Below the pieces are notes generated by a model, which saw nothing but the letters and a program-made list of their open reading frames with translations, was not told the DNA's origin and ran no database searches. Below are positions 14,164 through 22,420 of a stretch of 64,000 nt of DNA, piece after piece. Made by a program: the position numbers and the translations under genes. The DNA is from an uncultured Clostridia bacterium (lineage in GTDB: Bacteria; Bacillota; Clostridia; TANB77; CAG-465): assembly GCA_948562205.1 (NCBI GenBank), contig CAOYAN010000006.1:10659-74658 (forward strand), in the 5' to 3' direction. Position 1 is the first letter of the stretch; each line of letters opens with the position of its first letter.

Positions 14164-17100
14164 TTACCTACTAATTACATATTTTCTAATAAAATTTATT
14201 CCAACTATAATTCCAACAATTGACACAAAGAAAATAACAATATATGACAATACATTTATATCATTTGTATCTACAACTGGTTCATATACACATTTATTTA
14301 TTACTACATTTCCTTCAATTACTTTTTCATAATATTTAGATGTACCTTTTTCATTCACTCTATACTCTATTTCATCTCCATATTCATCATACTTTGGTAA
14401 TTTTACTTCATATGACCAATTATTATCTGCACTTACTTTTTCTTCAACAACCAATTTATCTTTATTATATACTTGTAATACTACACTTCCTGGTCGTTTA
14501 CCATACTCGTTATTATTATCTTCCCATTTTTTTACTGCTTTTACAAGTATTTTTTCTTCTGGTACTACGAACTCATTTGTTACTGTATTTTTATCTGTAA
14601 GTACTTTTTTATAGAATTTATTTCCACTATATCTTTCATCTATATAGTATTCTATCTCATTTCCTAATTCATCATATTTTGGCACTTCAAACTCATAACT
14701 CCAATTATTTCTGTCACTTACTTCTGCTTCTGCTATAATGTTTTCTCCAACTTTTAGTTGTAATATTACACTTGTATCTCTTTTTCCACCTGCATTTCCA
14801 TTATCATTCCATACTTTTTTTCCTACTATCTTTATTCTATCTTCTAGTACTACAAACTTATTTGTTATAACGTTTCCTACTATTTCTTTTATATAAAATT
14901 TACTTGACTCTTCATCAAGTTCTTTTTCATCTACTGTATATTCTATTTCATCTCCTGTTTCATTGTATTTTGCAAGTTCAAATGTATGTTTCCACCCATT
15001 AGCACTACTTACTACTTGTTCTGCTACTACTACTCCACCTGTTTTAACTTGTAATGTAATACTATTTGGTCTTTTTCCTGCCACATTTCCATTGTCATCC
15101 CATGTTTTCATTACTTCCAAGTTTATCTTTTCATTTGGTACTTCAAATTTATTTGTTACTGTTATTTCATTATCTTTCTTTTCTACTTTTTCTTTTGTGT
15201 AAAACTTACTTCCTGTATCTTTTTCATCTATTGTATATTCTATTTCATTACCGAGTCTATCGTATTTTGAAAGTTCAAACTCATATCTCCAGTTGTTTGC
15301 TTCATTTACATTTTGTTCTGCTACTACTGTATCATTTGCTTTTACTTGTAATGTTATGCTTTCAGGTCTCTTATCTGCTTCATTGTTATTATCATTAAAA
15401 CTCTTTATACCAACAATTTTAATTTTATCTTCTGGTACTGTAAATCTATTTGTTATAGTATTTCCTACTATCTCTTTTGTATAGAATTTATCTGTTACAA
15501 AACTTTTCTCATTTACAGTGTATTCTATCTCACTTCCATCTTCTCTATATTTTAATAAATTTGTAAATGTATGCTTCCATTCACTTTCTTCTGTTACTTC
15601 TGCTTCTGTAATAAGTCTTTCTCCATCAAATATTTGTAAAATTACACTACTTGGTCTTTTATTTGCCTCATTGTTGTTATCTTCCCATATCTTTGTTACT
15701 TCCACGCTTATTCTTTCATCTGGTACTTCATACTTATTTGTTACTATAGTTTCTGTATCTGATATTTTTTCTACTTTTTCTTTTATATAAAACTTATTTC
15801 CTGTATCTTTTTCATCTATTGTATATTCTATTTCATTTCCAAGTCTATCATATTTTGAAAGTTCAAATTCATATCTCCAGTTGTTTGCTTCATTTACAAT
15901 TTGTTCTGCTACTACTGTATCATTTGACTTTACTTGTAGCATTATACTTTCAGGTCTCTTATTTGCTTCGTTGTTATTATCATTAAAGCTTTTTATACCA
16001 ATAATTTTAATTTTATCTTCTGGTACTATAAATCTATTTGTTATAATATTTCCTACTATCTCCTTTGTATAAAATTTATCTGTAGCAAAGCTTTTCTCAT
16101 TTACTGTATAGTTTATCTCACTTCCATCTTCTCTATATTTTAATAGATTTGTAAATGTATGTTTCCACTCATCTTCTTCATTTACTTCTGCCTCTATAAT
16201 AAGTCTTTCTCCATCAAATATTTGTAGTATTACACTACTTGGCCTTTTATTTGCTTCATTTTCGTTATCTTCCCACAAACTTTGCACTTCTATATTCTTC
16301 TTATACTCTATTTCACTTTTAGCAACTGATATTTTATCTATATAGTTATTTAATTTACTTTCCCTTAAATATAAATATCCTGATGTATATGCACTATTAA
16401 TATATAATGTCTTACTATTTTTTATTTTTCCATTAATTATAAATTCTATATTATCATCTTTTAAAGTTAATTTATCCTCTCCTACACCCCACTTTATTGT
16501 TACTTCGTTTGTCTCACTATTTATGCTAATCAATTCTGGATTTTCACTTAAATTGTATTCTGTTCTTTCTCCATTAGATGCTATAAAGATTGCATTTACA
16601 TCTTCAATATCTATATCTTTATCCACTTCTACTACCACTTCTGTTTGATATAATCCTACATTTTCTACTGTTTCATATACATTTTTAGAAGAGCCTTTAA
16701 TCACAATATTTTCATCTTTGCCATCATTAGTTAAATTCATTTCATATTTTGGATATTCTACATCAATTGATACTCCCATAGTACTTACCATAAGTTTACA
16801 ATTCTCAACATTTGAAATTTTAAAATACATATTATCCACATTATTAGTAAATCTTATATTATGTTTGTTCAGTGTTCCATCTATCTCAAAAATTTCTAAA
16901 TCAGTTCCAGCAATTTTTGTATATCCATATATTGGGCTTTCAGATAAAAAGCCATCTTTAAGATACAAATCCTTACCATATTTTGTAGCATTTGTTATAG
17001 GTTTTAAATTTTTACTGACAAGCCAAGTAAACGGATTCTTCGTAGTTCTTATTGTACTACTACCATATGTAACTTCTTTTTCATTACCTACAGTTCCATC

Positions 17101-18036
17101 ATTTGAATAAACCAATGAATTATATTGAGTAGTCCTAGGATCACCACCAGATATGCTCATTAAAATTTGTCCTGTTACTCTTATTGCCTTTGGTGTAGTT
17201 ATTCCATTATTTAACATATTAATAGTCGCACTTTTTCCTTTTCCATCTAAATATCTAGATCCTATTTTTAATGATAAGTTTCTAATTGGATTTTCTTCAT
17301 TTTCTTCAATTACAATCAATTTCCATGAACCATATGCATCAAATCCGTCATAGTAATATGGATATGGAATATTACAACAATAATATTCTCCATAGCCTTC
17401 CTTTTTTACAAAATCAGTTACATCTACAAATCCTACATAATATTTATTATTATTAAAATAAATTTTATCCATTTTAGTTTCTATGCCATTTTTACTTGGT
17501 CCAATAAAAGTTATTGGATATGTTTCTAATAATCTTTGATATGGAGTAATTCTACTATTTACTTCTATTACTAAATATGCCTTATATATTTTATCATTAG
17601 GATTATCTTTTTCTAATACTGCCATAGTAGAGTTTCCTTTTACAATACAGTTATTATTGCTATCATAAACCTCTCTATCTTTTTCATATTCTTTTAACCA
17701 TTCATACTCTTTTAATAACGATAATTTCGAATAATATTGCTGATTTACAGACATATATTTTTGCCAAACTAAAACACCTGATATATTATCACATCCTGTA
17801 GCATTAAATTTATATGGTCCTATTATATCTTGAATAGTTTCAAAACCATTAAGTTTTATTGCTTCTGTTGTTCTTCCTTGTTCTTGAATATATCTATTTA
17901 TATTTTCATCCTTTTTTATATCTCTTTTAATTATTACTTCTTTTCCAATTTGAAAAATTATTGTAAGTAAACCTACTATTATTACTGATAATAATACTAC
18001 AGTAATTTTACTTTTAAATTTCTTTTTTTTATTCAT
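14164..18036 (-). CDS. Cna-B repeat surface protein A
   Basis: 1290 aa. An N-terminal helix (about residues 10-32) serves as export signal or anchor. A non-repeated ectodomain extends to about residue 590. Seven Cna-B-type repeats of about 95 residues follow, each opening with a pattern like K-x-W/F-x-D-N-x-N-x-A-x-KRP-x-S and ending in FYxKE...TNKF-VPE. Cna-B domains are stalk modules that carry the binding region away from the cell. The C-terminus has VVDTND, a membrane helix and a basic tail (FIRKYVISR), so it is anchored in the membrane or wall, but with no LPXTG. GGGAG lies 8 bases before the ATG at 18036 (MNKKKKF). The 5' region is shared with protein B (33373-38880), so the two are probably coregulated. 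Repeats 1-2 and 3-4 are near copies. Confidence 0.85.
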   Translation of the reverse strand: MNKKKKFKSKITVVLLSVIIVGLLTIIFQIGKEVIIKRDIKKDENINRYIQEQGRTTEAIKLNGFETIQDIIGPYKFNATGCDNISGVLVWQKYMSVNQQYYSKLSLLKEYEWLKEYEKDREVYDSNNNCIVKGNSTMAVLEKDNPNDKIYKAYLVIEVNSRITPYQRLLETYPITFIGPSKNGIETKMDKIYFNNNKYYVGFVDVTDFVKKEGYGEYYCCNIPYPYYYDGFDAYGSWKLIVIEENEENPIRNLSLKIGSRYLDGKGKSATINMLNNGITTPKAIRVTGQILMSISGGDPRTTQYNSLVYSNDGTVGNEKEVTYGSSTIRTTKNPFTWLVSKNLKPITNATKYGKDLYLKDGFLSESPIYGYTKIAGTDLEIFEIDGTLNKHNIRFTNNVDNMYFKISNVENCKLMVSTMGVSIDVEYPKYEMNLTNDGKDENIVIKGSSKNVYETVENVGLYQTEVVVEVDKDIDIEDVNAIFIASNGERTEYNLSENPELISINSETNEVTIKWGVGEDKLTLKDDNIEFIINGKIKNSKTLYINSAYTSGYLYLRESKLNNYIDKISVAKSEIEYKKNIEVQSLWEDNENEANKRPSSVILQIFDGERLIIEAEVNEEDEWKHTFTNLLKYREDGSEINYTVNEKSFATDKFYTKEIVGNIITNRFIVPEDKIKIIGIKSFNDNNNEANKRPESIMLQVKSNDTVVAEQIVNEANNWRYEFELSKYDRLGNEIEYTIDEKDTGNKFYIKEKVEKISDTETIVTNKYEVPDERISVEVTKIWEDNNNEANKRPSSVILQIFDGERLITEAEVTEESEWKHTFTNLLKYREDGSEIEYTVNEKSFVTDKFYTKEIVGNTITNRFTVPEDKIKIVGIKSFNDNNNEADKRPESITLQVKANDTVVAEQNVNEANNWRYEFELSKYDRLGNEIEYTIDEKDTGSKFYTKEKVEKKDNEITVTNKFEVPNEKINLEVMKTWDDNGNVAGKRPNSITLQVKTGGVVVAEQVVSSANGWKHTFELAKYNETGDEIEYTVDEKELDEESSKFYIKEIVGNVITNKFVVLEDRIKIVGKKVWNDNGNAGGKRDTSVILQLKVGENIIAEAEVSDRNNWSYEFEVPKYDELGNEIEYYIDERYSGNKFYKKVLTDKNTVTNEFVVPEEKILVKAVKKWEDNNNEYGKRPGSVVLQVYNKDKLVVEEKVSADNNWSYEVKLPKYDEYGDEIEYRVNEKGTSKYYEKVIEGNVVINKCVYEPVVDTNDINVLSYIVIFFVSIVGIIVGINFIRKYVISR

Positions 18037-18103
18037 GAATTCATCTCCCATTCTTTATTTTTCTCCTATTTTTATATAATATACCATTTTTAAAAAATAC
18101 TGA

Positions 18104-18145
18104 ATGACTTATTATACTTGTTTACATGACCTTTTGTACTTGTTT
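18104..18145 (-). repeat. Two tandem 20-base repeats at 22-base spacing upstream of protein A
   Basis: On the plus strand ATGACTTATTATACTTGTTT (18104-18123) is repeated as ATGACCTTTTGTACTTGTTT (18126-18145). The same pair lies at 38952-38993 upstream of protein B. Spacing of 22 bases places both on one face of DNA, as for tandem regulator sites. Confidence 0.75.
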
Positions 18146-18159
18146 TTACACACAAAAAG

Positions 18160-18186
18160 CACTGGTACTATTACTTAGTATCAGTG
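18160..18186 (-). terminator. Terminator hairpin in the leader of protein A
   Basis: On the minus strand CACTGATACT and AGTACCAGTG pair around a 7-base loop and are followed by CTTTTTG. It lies between the small leader frame and the protein A gene, so it either ends a separate small transcript or acts as an attenuator. Confidence 0.65.
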
Positions 18187-18245
18187 TATATATTTTAAGG
18201 CAGAATCTACCCTTGTTATTTCATTTTCTCTTGTGTTTTTAAAAC

Positions 18246-18308
18246 TTAGTTGTGTGTGTGTGTGTGTGTAGTTTTATCATGTTTGTGTTAATTTTAGTTA
18301 CCATAATC
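18246..18308 (-). CDS. Leader reading frame A, interrupted after the CA repeat (20 aa)
   Basis: The frame MIMVTKINTNMIKLHTHTHN has an AAAGG ribosome binding site and passes through a CA repeat, then meets TAA. The matching frame upstream of protein B (39029-39148) stays open for 39 aa. The two differ by 8 bases in the repeat (17 against 9 bases of TG on the plus strand, 18251-18267 here), which changes the frame. Without the shift this copy would continue with LSFKNTRENEITR and end at 18181, inside the terminator hairpin. It may be a leader peptide, a phase-variable small protein, or noncoding. Confidence 0.35.
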
Positions 18309-18405
18309 ATTTTCCTTTCTTTTTCTTTTGATTACACATTTATCCTATCATTTCTTTAAACTTTTTTCAAGTACTATTTATTTTTTAAATTTTTTTATTT
18401 TTTCT

Positions 18406-18434
18406 TTGACAAACTTTTGTTTGTTTGATATAAT
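18406..18434 (+). promoter_or_regulatory. Promoter of rmuC
   Basis: TTGACA (18406-18411) and TATAAT (18429-18434) are both perfect consensus hexamers separated by 17 bases, about 28 bases before the start codon. Confidence 0.85.
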
Positions 18435-18462
18435 TATCTTGTTTTAGAAAAGAGGTATGAAT

Positions 18463-19749
18463 ATGGACATTACAATGATACTTTTAATTATATGTATAGT
18501 TTTGCTTGCTATAAATATAATTATCACACTTTCAAAAAGTAAAAACGAGAATAATTCAAAAGAATTTATTCAAGAATTTAATTCTATTAGACAAGAACTT
18601 TCTACAATGCTTATGCAAACACGTGAAGAAATACAAAAAAATCTTGGAATTAAAATAAATGAAAATGCAAATACTCAACAAATGCAACTAGCAAATCTTA
18701 CAAATTTAAATGAGACAAAACTTGAAAATACACGTAAAAACATGGAAGAAAAACTAGAACTTATTAGAAAAACGGTTGAAGATAGACTACTTCTACTTCA
18801 AAAAGATAATAGTGAAAAACTTGAAAAAATGCGTGCTACAGTTGATGAAAAACTTCAAAGTACATTAGAGCAAAGACTTGGTGAATCATTTAAAATTGTA
18901 AATGAAAGATTAGAGTCTGTATACAAAGGACTTGGTGAAATGCAAACACTTGCTCAAGGTGTTGGTGATTTAAAGAAAGTATTTACAAACGTAAAATCTA
19001 GAGGGTACTGGGGAGAAATTCAGCTAAGTAACATTTTAGAACAGTTCTTAACTAAAGAACAATACTCAGCAAATGTTAAAACTAAACCAAAATCTAATGA
19101 CCTTGTTGAATTTGCTATTAAACTTCCAGGTAGAAATGATAATGAATTTGTATGGCTGCCAGTAGACTCTAAATTTCCTATTGAAGACTATTCAAGACTT
19201 GTTGATGCTGAAGATATAGGAGATGTTGCACTAGTTCAAGAGTCTAGAAAAAAACTTGAAAATTCTATAAAATCATTTGCAAAAGATATATATGAAAAAT
19301 ATATTGAAGCTCCATATACAACAGACTTTGGTATAATGTTCCTACCTACTGAGAGTCTATACTGTGAAGTATTAAAAAACACAGGTCTTTGTGAATTTAT
19401 ATCACAAAAATATAGAATTGTTGTATCTGGACCTACTACATTTGTAGCTCTACTTAATAGTTTACAAATGGGATTTAAAACACTTGCAATTGAAAAAAGA
19501 ACTAGTGAAGTATGGCAATTACTTGGAATGGTAAAATCTGAATTCTCTAAATTTGGCGAATTACTTGATAAGACAAATAAAAAGCTTTTAGAGATATCTT
19601 CTACTATGGAACTAGCATCTAGAAAGACCAGAACAATAGAGAGAAAATTAAAAAAAGTTGAGGCACTACCTGTTTCAAATGAAGAAGAATTCTACTCAAC
19701 AGATAATCTTTTACCAGAATATGAAATATCTGATACTGAATCAGAATAA
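18463..19749 (+). CDS. rmuC: DNA recombination protein RmuC
   Basis: 428 aa. An N-terminal membrane helix (about 4-22) is followed by a long coiled coil (about 30-150, Lys/Glu/Leu rich). The RmuC domain (about 160-390) contains SRGYWGEIQLSNILEQFL, DSKFPIEDYSRL, DFGIMFLPTESLYCEVL and SGPTTFVALLNSLQMGFKTL. RmuC proteins have a predicted nuclease fold and limit inversions at short inverted repeats. The start at 18463 is chosen because AGAGG lies 6-7 bases before this ATG, while the ATG at 18457 overlaps the site. It has its own strong promoter and a terminator at 19754-19777. Confidence 0.95.
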   Translation: MDITMILLIICIVLLAINIIITLSKSKNENNSKEFIQEFNSIRQELSTMLMQTREEIQKNLGIKINENANTQQMQLANLTNLNETKLENTRKNMEEKLELIRKTVEDRLLLLQKDNSEKLEKMRATVDEKLQSTLEQRLGESFKIVNERLESVYKGLGEMQTLAQGVGDLKKVFTNVKSRGYWGEIQLSNILEQFLTKEQYSANVKTKPKSNDLVEFAIKLPGRNDNEFVWLPVDSKFPIEDYSRLVDAEDIGDVALVQESRKKLENSIKSFAKDIYEKYIEAPYTTDFGIMFLPTESLYCEVLKNTGLCEFISQKYRIVVSGPTTFVALLNSLQMGFKTLAIEKRTSEVWQLLGMVKSEFSKFGELLDKTNKKLLEISSTMELASRKTRTIERKLKKVEALPVSNEEEFYSTDNLLPEYEISDTESE

Positions 19750-19753
19750 ATTT

Positions 19754-19777
19754 AAAGTCACTTTAGTGGCTTTTTTT
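19754..19777 (+). terminator. Terminator of rmuC
   Basis: AAAGTCACT, loop, AGTGGCTTT stem followed by seven T directly after the rmuC stop codon. Confidence 0.85.
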
Positions 19778-19883
19778 CTTTATATTTCCCCTACTTTACT
19801 TTTTTAAAATATTATGATAAAATAATCATTGAGTTTGAAATTAAAATATTATATATAAAGAATTATTTAAGGAGATGATTTTA

Positions 19884-20945
19884 ATGTCTAAAATAAAAGC
19901 TATAGTAATGGCAGGTGGAAAAGGAACAAGAATGAAATCCAATCTACCAAAAGTTTTACATAAAGTATATGACAGATGTATAATTGATTATGTATGTGAT
20001 GCATGTGAAAATGCAAGTATAAATGATATTTATGTAATTGTTGGTCATAAACATGAATTAGTTGAAAAAAATCTACATGGTAGAGATAATGTAAAATGTA
20101 TACTACAAAAAGAACAACTAGGTACAGGGCATGCTGTAATGCAAGCAAAAGATTACATTGAAGATGATGACTTAATCTTAATAGTTAATGGTGACATGCC
20201 ACTTATATCACCTTATACAATAAAATCTTTTATTTCATTTATTGAACTTGGAAACTTTGATGGAGCTTTAGTATCAGCTGTTTTTGATAAAACACCTGCA
20301 TATGGAAGAATTATACGTGATGGTCATGGTAATTTATCAAAAATCGTAGAACAAAAAGATTGTAATGAAGAAGAACTTGCAATTGAGGAAGTAAATATTG
20401 GTCTTTATTGTTTTAAAGGTAAACATTTAAAAGATGCATTTGAAAAACTTGATAATAAAAATGCTCAACAAGAATACTATATTACAGATATACCATATCA
20501 TATAATTGCTACTGGTGGTAGAATTGGTGTATATATGATACAAAATTCTGAAGAAACACAAGGTATAAACTCTAGATCAGATTTATCTGTAGTTACTAGA
20601 ACACTATTACATAATACACGTGAACTACATATGGATAATGGTGTAACTTTAATTGATCCAGATAATACATATATAAGTTTAGATGTATCAATTGGAAAAG
20701 ATACTATAATATACCCTGGTACTAATATTCAAGGAGAAACTATAATTGGTGAAAATTGTATAATTGGACCAAACTCACATATAATTTCATCAACTATTGG
20801 TGATAACACTATAGTTGAAACTAGTAAACTTGATAGAGCATCAATTGGAAGCAATTGTAAAATTGGACCTTTTAGTGTTATAGGCAAAAATGCATATATA
20901 AAAGATAATACTGAAATATCATCTTTTACAGAACTTAAGAATTAA
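19884..20945 (+). CDS. glmU: GlmU-type UDP-N-acetylglucosamine pyrophosphorylase, short C-terminus
   Basis: 353 aa. The uridylyltransferase domain (about 1-230) has MAGGKGTRMKSNLPKVLHKV, KEQLGTGHAVMQA, NGDMPLI, YGRII and EVNIGLYCF, the signature set of GlmU. It makes UDP-GlcNAc from UTP and GlcNAc-1-phosphate for wall synthesis. A short left-handed beta-helix follows (VTLIDPDNTYI to about 350), ending at SSFTELKN, where normal GlmU (about 450 aa) goes on to its acetyltransferase active site. That half is missing here. The next gene, 12 bases on, is a separate hexapeptide-repeat protein, so the function may be split. The start at 19884 has AAGGAG at 9 bases. Confidence 0.85.
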   Translation: MSKIKAIVMAGGKGTRMKSNLPKVLHKVYDRCIIDYVCDACENASINDIYVIVGHKHELVEKNLHGRDNVKCILQKEQLGTGHAVMQAKDYIEDDDLILIVNGDMPLISPYTIKSFISFIELGNFDGALVSAVFDKTPAYGRIIRDGHGNLSKIVEQKDCNEEELAIEEVNIGLYCFKGKHLKDAFEKLDNKNAQQEYYITDIPYHIIATGGRIGVYMIQNSEETQGINSRSDLSVVTRTLLHNTRELHMDNGVTLIDPDNTYISLDVSIGKDTIIYPGTNIQGETIIGENCIIGPNSHIISSTIGDNTIVETSKLDRASIGSNCKIGPFSVIGKNAYIKDNTEISSFTELKN

Positions 20946-20957
20946 TTGGAGGTAGTC

Positions 20958-21671
20958 ATGGAAAATTTTAAATTAAATTATTATTTTGAAGATATGAATA
21001 GCTTTGAGCACAAACAAATTTTTAATAATGCTACATATCCTTGGGAAGTTTTAGAAAATGCTAAAGAATATATAAAAGAAAAAGTTGAAAAAGACAGTGT
21101 TAAAATAAATAATGCAGAAATTAGTGAATTTGTTTCAATTTCTGGAAACTATATTATTGGTGAAGGTACAAAAATTCATGCAAATGCTGTAATACAAGGA
21201 CCAGTTATAATTGGTAAAAATGTTGAAATTCAATCAGGTGCCCTTATTAGACCTTATACTATAATTGGAGATAACTGTGTTGTTGGTCATGCATCTGAAA
21301 TAAAACATGCTATACTTCAAAATAAAGCAAAAGTAGCATCTCTTGCCTTTGTTGGAGATTCAATACTTGGAAGATCTGCAAGAATTGGCAGTGGTGTTAT
21401 ATGTGCAAACAGAAGATTTGATCAAAAAAATATAACTGTAAAAAATTCAAATAGTGAAAAAATAGATGTTGGAACTGATTTTTTCGGTAGTATTATTGGA
21501 GATAATTCAAGACTTGGTGCTAATTCTACCGCACTACCTGGAGCATTTATTGGTAAATATACATGGATACTACCAAACGTTCAAGTAAGAGGATTTGTTG
21601 AATCTAAAAAACGTGTATTTCCAGTTATGTCTACAAGAATTGAAGAAAATGAAATTATTGAATTAAAATAA
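20958..21671 (+). CDS. GlmU-C-like left-handed beta-helix protein
   Basis: 237 aa. After an N-terminal segment with TYPWEVLENAKEYIKEKV, it is a hexapeptide-repeat beta helix (GPVIIGKNVEIQSGALIRPY, GDNCVVGHASEIKHAIL, FVGDSILGRSARIGSGVICA). This matches the C-terminal domain of sugar-1-phosphate nucleotidylyltransferases and GlmU. Where GlmU has its catalytic His (AGHLTYLGD), this protein reads VASLAFVGD, with Ser in place of His. Acetyltransferase activity is therefore doubtful, and it may be structural or use another substrate. It has GGAGGT 4 bases before the ATG and follows glmU directly, so the two are one operon. Confidence 0.8.
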   Translation: MENFKLNYYFEDMNSFEHKQIFNNATYPWEVLENAKEYIKEKVEKDSVKINNAEISEFVSISGNYIIGEGTKIHANAVIQGPVIIGKNVEIQSGALIRPYTIIGDNCVVGHASEIKHAILQNKAKVASLAFVGDSILGRSARIGSGVICANRRFDQKNITVKNSNSEKIDVGTDFFGSIIGDNSRLGANSTALPGAFIGKYTWILPNVQVRGFVESKKRVFPVMSTRIEENEIIELK

Positions 21672-21682
21672 TTCATATACTC

Positions 21683-21706
21683 GGACACACAAATTAATGT
21701 GTGTCC
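21683..21706. terminator. Bidirectional terminator between glmU operon and glycosyltransferase genes
   Basis: GGACACAC and GTGTGTCC form an 8-bp perfect stem with loop AAATTAAT, followed on the plus strand by ATTTTCT. It separates two convergent operons. Confidence 0.8.
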
Positions 21707-21724
21707 ATTTTCTATCCCCCTAAT

Positions 21725-22405
21725 TTATATATAATTTTTAAATAATACTCTCATATGTCTTATTCCATCTGAAATAGGTTTTAAATGAGGTTTTCTATTT
21801 CTTCTATCTTTCCTAAACTTTATATCTACTTCCGAAAATTTTAAATTGTTTTTCTTAGCTTTTATAAGCATCTCAGTTGCATACTCAAAGCCAGTGCAAC
21901 AAAGATTAATATTCTTTATCTTTTCTTTATCAAATCCACGAAGTCCACAGTTATAGTCTTTTATCCCTATATCATACATTATATTTCCAATAGTAGATAT
22001 AATAGGAGTACCTACATATCTATGTAAAATTGGCATTGCCCCTTTTTCAATATTATTATTTAATCTATTACCAATTACTAGATCATATCCTTCTCTTAAT
22101 TTTTCTAGTACATTACCTAATTCATACATATTATATGAAAAATCAGCATCTCCCATTATTATATATTTTCCATTTGCTACTTTAGTACCACCAATAAGAG
22201 CTGAACCATATCCTTTCTCAGATATACTTACTACTTGTGCCCCTTTACTTTTTACTATCTCTATAGAATTATCACTACTGCCATTATCTGCTACTAAAAT
22301 CTCTCCATCTATATTGTTCTGGTTTAAAAAATTATTTGCTTCGTCTAATACTTGTCCTATTGTTTCTTCTTCATTTAAACATGGTATCAAAATAGTAAGT
22401 TCCAT
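21725..22405 (-). CDS. Family 2 glycosyltransferase (polyprenyl-phosphate type)
   Basis: 226 aa GT-A fold. The N-terminus MELTILIPCLNEEETIGQVL, LVADNGSSDNS, and the metal-binding GDADFSYN are clear. YNCGLRGFDKEKI lies later. It resembles dolichol- or polyprenyl-phosphate mannosyl/glucosyl transferases that load a sugar on a lipid carrier at the inner face of the membrane. No C-terminal membrane helices are present. GGAGG lies before the ATG. The upstream gene (22421-23776) is a multi-pass membrane protein 15 bases away and could use the lipid-linked sugar. Confidence 0.88.
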   Translation of the reverse strand: MELTILIPCLNEEETIGQVLDEANNFLNQNNIDGEILVADNGSSDNSIEIVKSKGAQVVSISEKGYGSALIGGTKVANGKYIIMGDADFSYNMYELGNVLEKLREGYDLVIGNRLNNNIEKGAMPILHRYVGTPIISTIGNIMYDIGIKDYNCGLRGFDKEKIKNINLCCTGFEYATEMLIKAKKNNLKFSEVDIKFRKDRRNRKPHLKPISDGIRHMRVLFKNYI

Positions 22406-22420
22406 TATTTTTCCTCCGCT

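Larger units (their letters stand above)
18037..18462. other. Divergent regulatory region between protein A and rmuC
   Basis: This 426-base stretch holds the minus-strand leader module of protein A (repeats, terminator, leader frame with the TG repeat) and the plus-strand rmuC promoter at 18406-18434. The module from 18052 to about 18310 matches 38890-39150 nearly base for base. Confidence 0.7.

Noticed and set aside
14340..16072. Plus-strand open frames of 60-90 codons opposite the Cna-B genes
   Set aside because: They recur with the repeat period and have no ribosome binding sites. They are antisense shadows of the repeated domains, also seen at 33627-36088.
14164..18036. CRISPR array suggested by regular repeats
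   Set aside because: The repeats are about 285 bases long and coding (Cna-B domains), not short direct repeats with spacers. No CRISPR array or cas gene is present in the window.
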